In this document: positions 16,734 through 20,603 of the stretch, piece after piece
How the letters are laid out: every line of letters starts with the position of its first letter
Numbering within the stretch: position 1 is the first letter of the stretch
Assembly: GCA_003427395.1 (NCBI GenBank)
Contig: BFEA01000612.1
Coordinates: 675,442 to 696,044 of the forward strand
Length of the DNA: 20,603 nt
DNA from: Chara braunii
Taxonomy: Eukaryota > Streptophyta > Charophyceae > Charales > Characeae
Reading direction: 5' to 3'
Program-made: the position numbers and the translations under genes
The notes under the pieces: model-generated
Databases searched by the model: none
The model's input: the letters and a program-made list of their open reading frames with translations, nothing else
Told to the model about the DNA's origin: nothing

Positions 16734-19283
16734 ATGGTCAAGATGGCAGGGCGAGCAAGACCAAGTACATCTGCAGGGACTAATGAAGAGGCCTTGGTTG
16801 GGGTTATACGGGAACTGGTCGAGAGAGTTGATACAATGAAAGGAGGTCCAGACATTGCAATAGCAAAGAAGCTATATAAGAAAATTCCCTGCTTTAGAGG
16901 ACCTCAAGTTAATGAGTTCCTGGACGAGTATGAGTTATTTGGACTCAGTTATGGGTGAACGGATAAGCAACGACTTATGCACCGCCTATCTTATTGTGAT
17001 ACTGACTCGAGACTGACAAATCAGGAACTAATGGAAGGTGCTACTTCCTGGAAATAAGTCAAGGAGAGACTGAAAAAAAAAATTGAGAAAGATTCAGTTC
17101 CAACCACAACTAAGGACCTACTCTATATCAGAAGAAGGAAATACAACACTATCAATGTTTTTCTTCAGACCTTCATCCGAATAGCAAGAATAATTCCATA
17201 CTTGGATGAAGCCCAAAGATGCCATATATTTTTGACAAAGTTTACTGACACTGAAAGGCAAGCAATCCTTAATTAAGCTCAACACTATCCTCTTAGATGG
17301 GATGAAATGGTTGGAATCATAAGAACTCTACGTACTGTCTCTCATAACAAATGGTCACTGGATCAGATCAGTACTTTGACTAAGGAGTGGGAGACTAAGA
17401 ATGAAATGAATAGAGGAAGCAATTTGACTACTGAGAATATTCTTCAAAAAATGATGGCTAACTTTATGCCTTTAAGGTCTGCAACGCATGATGTGGATGA
17501 CAGGGGAAAGAAAAAGGTTGAAAGTGAGGAAGATGAGGACGATGATGATGACAACGAAAATCATGGTAAGAAGGGGGATTCGTCCGGAACCAAAAGGAAT
17601 GGAAAAAATGGTGATGGAGGAAACAGAGAGAGAAAAAAATCTGATGAGCGTCCTAAGATGAGTTTTACTTGCTTCTATTGTGACGAAAGTGGACATACTC
17701 TCACCTAATGCAAGCCACTTGAGGAGGATGTAAGAAGTGGGGTGGCAAAGAAAGATGCAATGGGCCATGTCTATGATAGCTCATGGAATAAGTTGGATCC
17801 TAGACATCCAGAAGGTATGAGACTTCTTGCTCTTAATCATGATGAAAAAATGAAGATTAAGAAGAAGAGAAAGGCTAATGTAAATGTTCATTTCTTCACC
17901 GGAGACTTGCCTAATGAACTGGTACAAAGAACAAATGACCCTCATACCATGATTGAGTTGTCCCTGCAGTCCTTAACATTGAGAGAGTGTGAGCCTTGTG
18001 AGGCATCAACAAGTGAGTCTCCGTTGGTAGAGAGCCCTACTCTTCAGAATCCCTCTTGATTAGTAGAGTCCTCTTCCAATGAGATGGCTCATTTCCTGGC
18101 TAACATGATGTCATTCCATGGTGATCTACCCCCTGAACTTGTCATTGAACCTAGTGTCAGGATTGGTGAAGTAAGGAACCACCAAACCCGTATGACACCT
18201 CAAATGATAGAAGAAAATAAAAGAAAGAAGGTTGAGGAATCACTTATCGACATCCTTGATGATCCTGAACCGGAGCGTTGACAAGAAAAGAATGAACAGG
18301 GGATAATTTTTTTTTTTTTCTCAAAAGTAATTTGAATGAAGGGACAGTGATTTCTGATGTAATTGCTAAGATGATGGAAGAAACGGAAGTGACACTGTCT
18401 TTCAGGGAAGCAATGACACTAGCACCCAAACTGAGAGAAAAATTGAAAAGGTTAATTGAGAACAAGAAAATGAAAGTTAATTATTTGGGGTCTGTCTTTC
18501 CCAACCAAGTGAATAGATCACTACCAGGTTGCAAGATGAGATTTGCAACCATTGGTTACAGGCATCTTACAGTTCGCATTAATCAAGTGAAGATCCTAGC
18601 CCTAGTATATTTTGGGGCAGAGATGATACTTCTTTCACGAAGAACGATGAAAGCTTGTAATTTATCAATTGACAGACTTGCACAAAATGTACTGAGTAAT
18701 ATTGCAGGAGCGCTGTTCGTGTCACGATTCATTGATAATTTCCCTATCAAGGTTGGGACAATGACTGTGGAGTTTCATGGGTTTTGTAGTATCTGATCTT
18801 GATCATAACTGTATCTTGGGAACTTCATTCTTGCATAGGATGGAGACGGTCCAATTTTTCAGTCATGAGGGGTCATCCTGGATCAGTCTACAGGATCCAG
18901 AGACTGCTAAAGAGCAGACCTTTATGGTCGGTACGAAAAATGATTTCAAGCATCAATTATCTGCTAACTCGATCAGGAGGGAGGAATCTGTTGAAAGGGT
19001 AAGGAGTCTAAAGGAGGAAGAGAAACGAGAAGCAAAAGAAGAGATTTCAGTGAGAATCAATAAAGTTTCGAAGATAATGAGACCCCTTGGTAAACTCGAG
19101 GATGAGGACGGACAAATTGAAGGCTTCAAGAAAGCTGTGGAAACTGCTAAGGGAGGGAAGATGGAATTGAGATTTGCATCGACTCACCCTTTTTTAGGAA
19201 AATAGCCACTGGGTCGAAAAGAAAATGCAAACCCAAGGGGGTAAAGAAAAACCCAGTGGCAGTGTCGGGGCAAATACCCTAAC
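16734..19283 (+). pseudogene. Ty3/Gypsy-like gag-protease polyprotein, right copy (decayed, no reverse transcriptase)
   Basis: ATG 16734 (MVKMAGRARPST) opens the same capsid-like region as the left gag. One frame can be followed to about 18281 through stops at 16956, 17055, 17274, 17706, 18057 and 18279. It contains an acidic run (ESEEDEDDDDD), a basic linker, and a CCHC zinc knuckle CX2CX4HX4C with cysteines at 17670, 17679 and 17709 and His at 17694; the 17706 stop lies inside it. After a T13 run (18307-18319) coding shifts frame. A retropepsin-like region follows, with ILALVYFGAEM at about 18596, where the catalytic Asp of D-S/T-G is Tyr and the next residue is Phe. A further frame change leads to HNCILGTSFLHRM, the protease ILG motif. 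A last shifted stretch (KRKCKPKGVKKNPVAV) looks like the protease-to-RT linker and ends at 19281-19283. No RT, RNase H or integrase follows. Non-functional. Confidence 0.85.
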
Positions 19284-19427
19284 AAGCGTATTTGCCCTGT
19301 TTTTTTAACGTCGGACGCTGTCCGACCTTCTCGCTGAATTGAAGGACTTGATGAGACAGACGTTGCCAATGGTTCTTCAGACCTGAGCTATGACTGACAT
19401 ATCAAAAAGTTTCGGACGTTAGTCCGA
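19205..19427. repeat. Cluster of four perfect stem-loops at the retroelement break point
   Basis: GCCACTGGGT 19205-19214 pairs with 19251-19260 (10 bp). GGGCAAATAC 19268-19277 pairs with 19288-19297 (10 bp, 10-nt loop) and is followed by a T7 run at 19300. GTCGGAC 19310-19316 pairs with 19320-19326 (7 bp, 3-nt loop). TCGGAC 19412-19417 pairs with 19422-19427 (6 bp, GTTA loop). The last two share the same TCGGAC stem. They begin where recognisable polyprotein coding ends. Confidence 0.75.
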
Positions 19428-19866
19428 GCACGTGTGGTATTCAGGAGTAACGGATACGAATGGTAATGCTTCCCTTTTATCAAAGCCGCCGAAAAATGCG
19501 GACATGGGAACGGTAAACTAGACCTATTCTACCTAGAGTAATGTCGCATGGCTGTTAAGCCGCGCGATTCAGGGCCTGAATAAGCTAAAAAGGGGGGATG
19601 CGCCAGGCATAGGGCCGCGACGCAAAAGGAATGGGGATTTTTTTTGTCTAGGCCGCGGAGGTTGACATTGAGCCACAGGGCTGATAGGCCGATGCCACGC
19701 GGCCTGCCAACAGGGTAAGGCCTACCGGCAAGACCTGCAAGACTGCAGGCAGGCGGGCAGGGCCTGCAAGGCCGTAGGCAGGCAAGGTCTACAAAGTCTC
19801 GGTAGGGGAGATAGTGACTGGGCAAGCTCTTCATATAGAAGAGATGCTCCTATCACTGTTGTGGTT
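19428..19866. other. GC-rich non-coding stretch with GGC/GCAGGC motifs
   Basis: No gene seen. From about 19690 to 19790 it is rich in interleaved GCCTGC and GCAGGC hexamers, which can fold on themselves. It is markedly more GC-rich than the repeat arms, suggesting a different origin. A T8 run lies near 19639. Confidence 0.45.
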
Positions 19867-20140
19867 GGAGCTAACCCAGTTGGTTACAGTACCAAACTCT
19901 TACCCGGTAGATACCGAGATCGGGAGCTAGCCCAGTTGGTTACAGTACCAAACTCTTACCCGGTAGATACCGGGATCGAACTGCATGCGCCCTACTAGGC
20001 TAGCTCCTTTTGGAGTTGGCCGCTGCTGTTCAAAACTGGTGCGGTTGAATCTGGTTGTCCGATCATGAAGATCGTGCGGCCCAGATCGGCCGCGTGGATC
20101 GAGAAAAGACCTCAACGTGAAGATAACACGCCTAAATCGG

Positions 20141-20170
<30 letters not shown>
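19867..20170 (+). mobile_element. Putative tRNA-derived SINE with 30-base poly(A) tail
   Basis: The head is tRNA-like: TAGCCCAGTTGG at 19928-19939 fits the Pol III A box, and GATCGAACT at 19974-19982 fits the B box with one mismatch, at normal spacing (46 bp). A 7-bp acceptor-like pairing (GGAGCTA 19923 with TAGCTCC 20001) extends to 10 bp (19923-19932 with 19998-20007). The first 56 bp of the head are duplicated in tandem (19867-19922 and 19923-19978). The body runs to a 30-A tail at 20141-20170. SINEs are copied by LINE reverse transcriptase, and the A tail fits that. The D and T arms do not fold well, so it is not a working tRNA gene. No clear target-site duplication found by eye. Confidence 0.6.
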
Positions 20171-20172
<2 letters not shown>

Positions 20173-20545
20173 AAGAAAACTAAAGTTATCTAACTAGGTA
20201 GCGCAACTTGGCGCTATAAGAAGTCACAAGGGCACTTCAGCCCCAGTGCACTGGATTGTCGCCCGTGAAAATGGGCGACCGTTTTTCTTTTGCTGCAAGG
20301 TGAGTTCGTTTCTTTCTTTTTCTGATTTTGTTTTTCTTTTCGTTTTTTTTTTTTTTCTTAGATTTCCTTCTTTCGGATTTGTTTTAGATTCCTTTTTAGA
20401 TTCATTGTTTCTCTTTTCAAATTTTGCTTTTCGTTTTCTCGCTTAGTTCGTGAATTTACTAGGGTGCCCGTTCGTTTTGACGAACGGGCTGCAATTGGCA
20501 GTGAGGGGGCGAATCGTCTGGATCTTCCTCTAAAACATGGAACCA

Positions 20546-20549
<4 letters not shown>
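20171..20549. other. T-rich non-coding stretch with two perfect hairpins
   Basis: No gene recognised. Two stems: GTCGCCC 20258-20264 with 20273-20279 (8-nt loop), and GCCCGTTCG 20466-20474 with 20481-20489 (6-nt loop). Between them is a T-rich region with a strong splice-donor-like AAG/GTGAGT at 20297-20305 and a pyrimidine tract ending TTCTTAG at about 20355-20361. Confidence 0.45.

Positions 20550-20603
<54 letters not shown>
20550..20603. repeat. (GA)27 microsatellite at the window end
   Basis: 54 bases of uninterrupted GA dinucleotide running to the last base. The true length is unknown. Such a tract often ends a short-read contig. Confidence 0.95.

Larger units (their letters stand above)
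10422..17083 (+). repeat. Right arm of giant inverted repeat
   Basis: Plus-strand partner of 1-6528. Homology begins at 10422, 45 nt after the candidate primer-binding site, and is still visible where the left arm leaves the window. The right-hand limit is therefore set by the window, not by biology. It carries leader, B1, B2, A1, A2, A3, A4, B3, B4 and the start of gag in that order. Differences are scattered substitutions, different stop codons, unequal minisatellite copy number and small indels. This argues for two real diverged copies rather than a duplicated contig. Both arms head outward, so the original 5' ends face each other across the spacer. Confidence 0.95.

Noticed and set aside
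14781-16958. RIP (fungal repeat-induced point mutation) as the cause of stops
   Set aside because: Trp codons became TGA rather than the TAG expected from CpA-to-TpA change, and other stops are transversions (GAA to TAA), so the pattern is mixed.
19268-19306. GC-containing hairpin plus T run resembling a bacterial rho-independent terminator
   Set aside because: All context is eukaryotic. It is one of a cluster of hairpins and has no bacterial gene upstream.
19923-20007. Functional tRNA gene
   Set aside because: The acceptor pairing and A box are good, but the D and T arms do not form and no clean anticodon arm is present. Fits a SINE head better.

Overview
This window is repeat-dense eukaryotic DNA, not bacterial. 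It holds decayed Ty3/Gypsy-like LTR-retroelement coding DNA, a tRNA-derived SINE-like element with a 30-base poly(A) tail, several minisatellites and a long GA microsatellite, and no identifiable host gene. A green-plant or streptophyte host is my best guess. The basis is a candidate primer-binding site at 10366-10376 that matches the 3' end of plant initiator-Met tRNA. The gag zinc-knuckle/protease architecture also resembles fungal Gypsy elements, so the host stays open.

The dominant structure is a giant, imperfect inverted repeat. Bases 1-6528 (read on the minus strand) and about 10422-17083 (plus strand) are the same sequence, roughly 90% identical by eye, separated by a 3.9 kb non-repeated spacer. 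The left arm runs off the window edge. Each arm carries the same order of features, transcribed outward from the centre: a leader with a 20-bp minisatellite; two small ORFs (B1, B2); a 29-bp minisatellite; ORF A1; about 1 kb of non-coding DNA; then a tightly packed series A2-A3-A4-B3-B4; and then the retroelement gag.

Comparing the ORFs with each other shows two undescribed paralogous families. Family A (about 125-180 aa) has A1, A2, A3 and A4. Family B (about 84-115 aa) has B1, B2, B3 and B4. I do not recognise either family. Within an arm, A2/A3 overlap by 11 nt, A4 and B3 are 2 nt apart, and B3's stop directly abuts B4's ATG. This is operon-like packing just upstream of gag. Both arms are decaying but in different places: A4, B1, B2, B3 and the visible gag are open on the left, while only A1 is fully open on the right.

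On the right the retroelement continues as a broken gag-protease reading frame (16734 to about 19283) with a CCHC knuckle and a mutated retropepsin active site. It stops before any reverse transcriptase. Beyond it lie a cluster of perfect hairpins (19205-19427), GC-rich DNA, the SINE-like element (19867-20170), a T-rich stretch with two hairpins, and (GA)27 at the window end.

The spacer contains an assembly artefact. Bases 7198-7235 are exactly the 38-bp Nextera mate-pair junction adapter, and the same 242 bp lies on both sides of it. That part of the window is not genomic as written. Six isolated N bases also occur.
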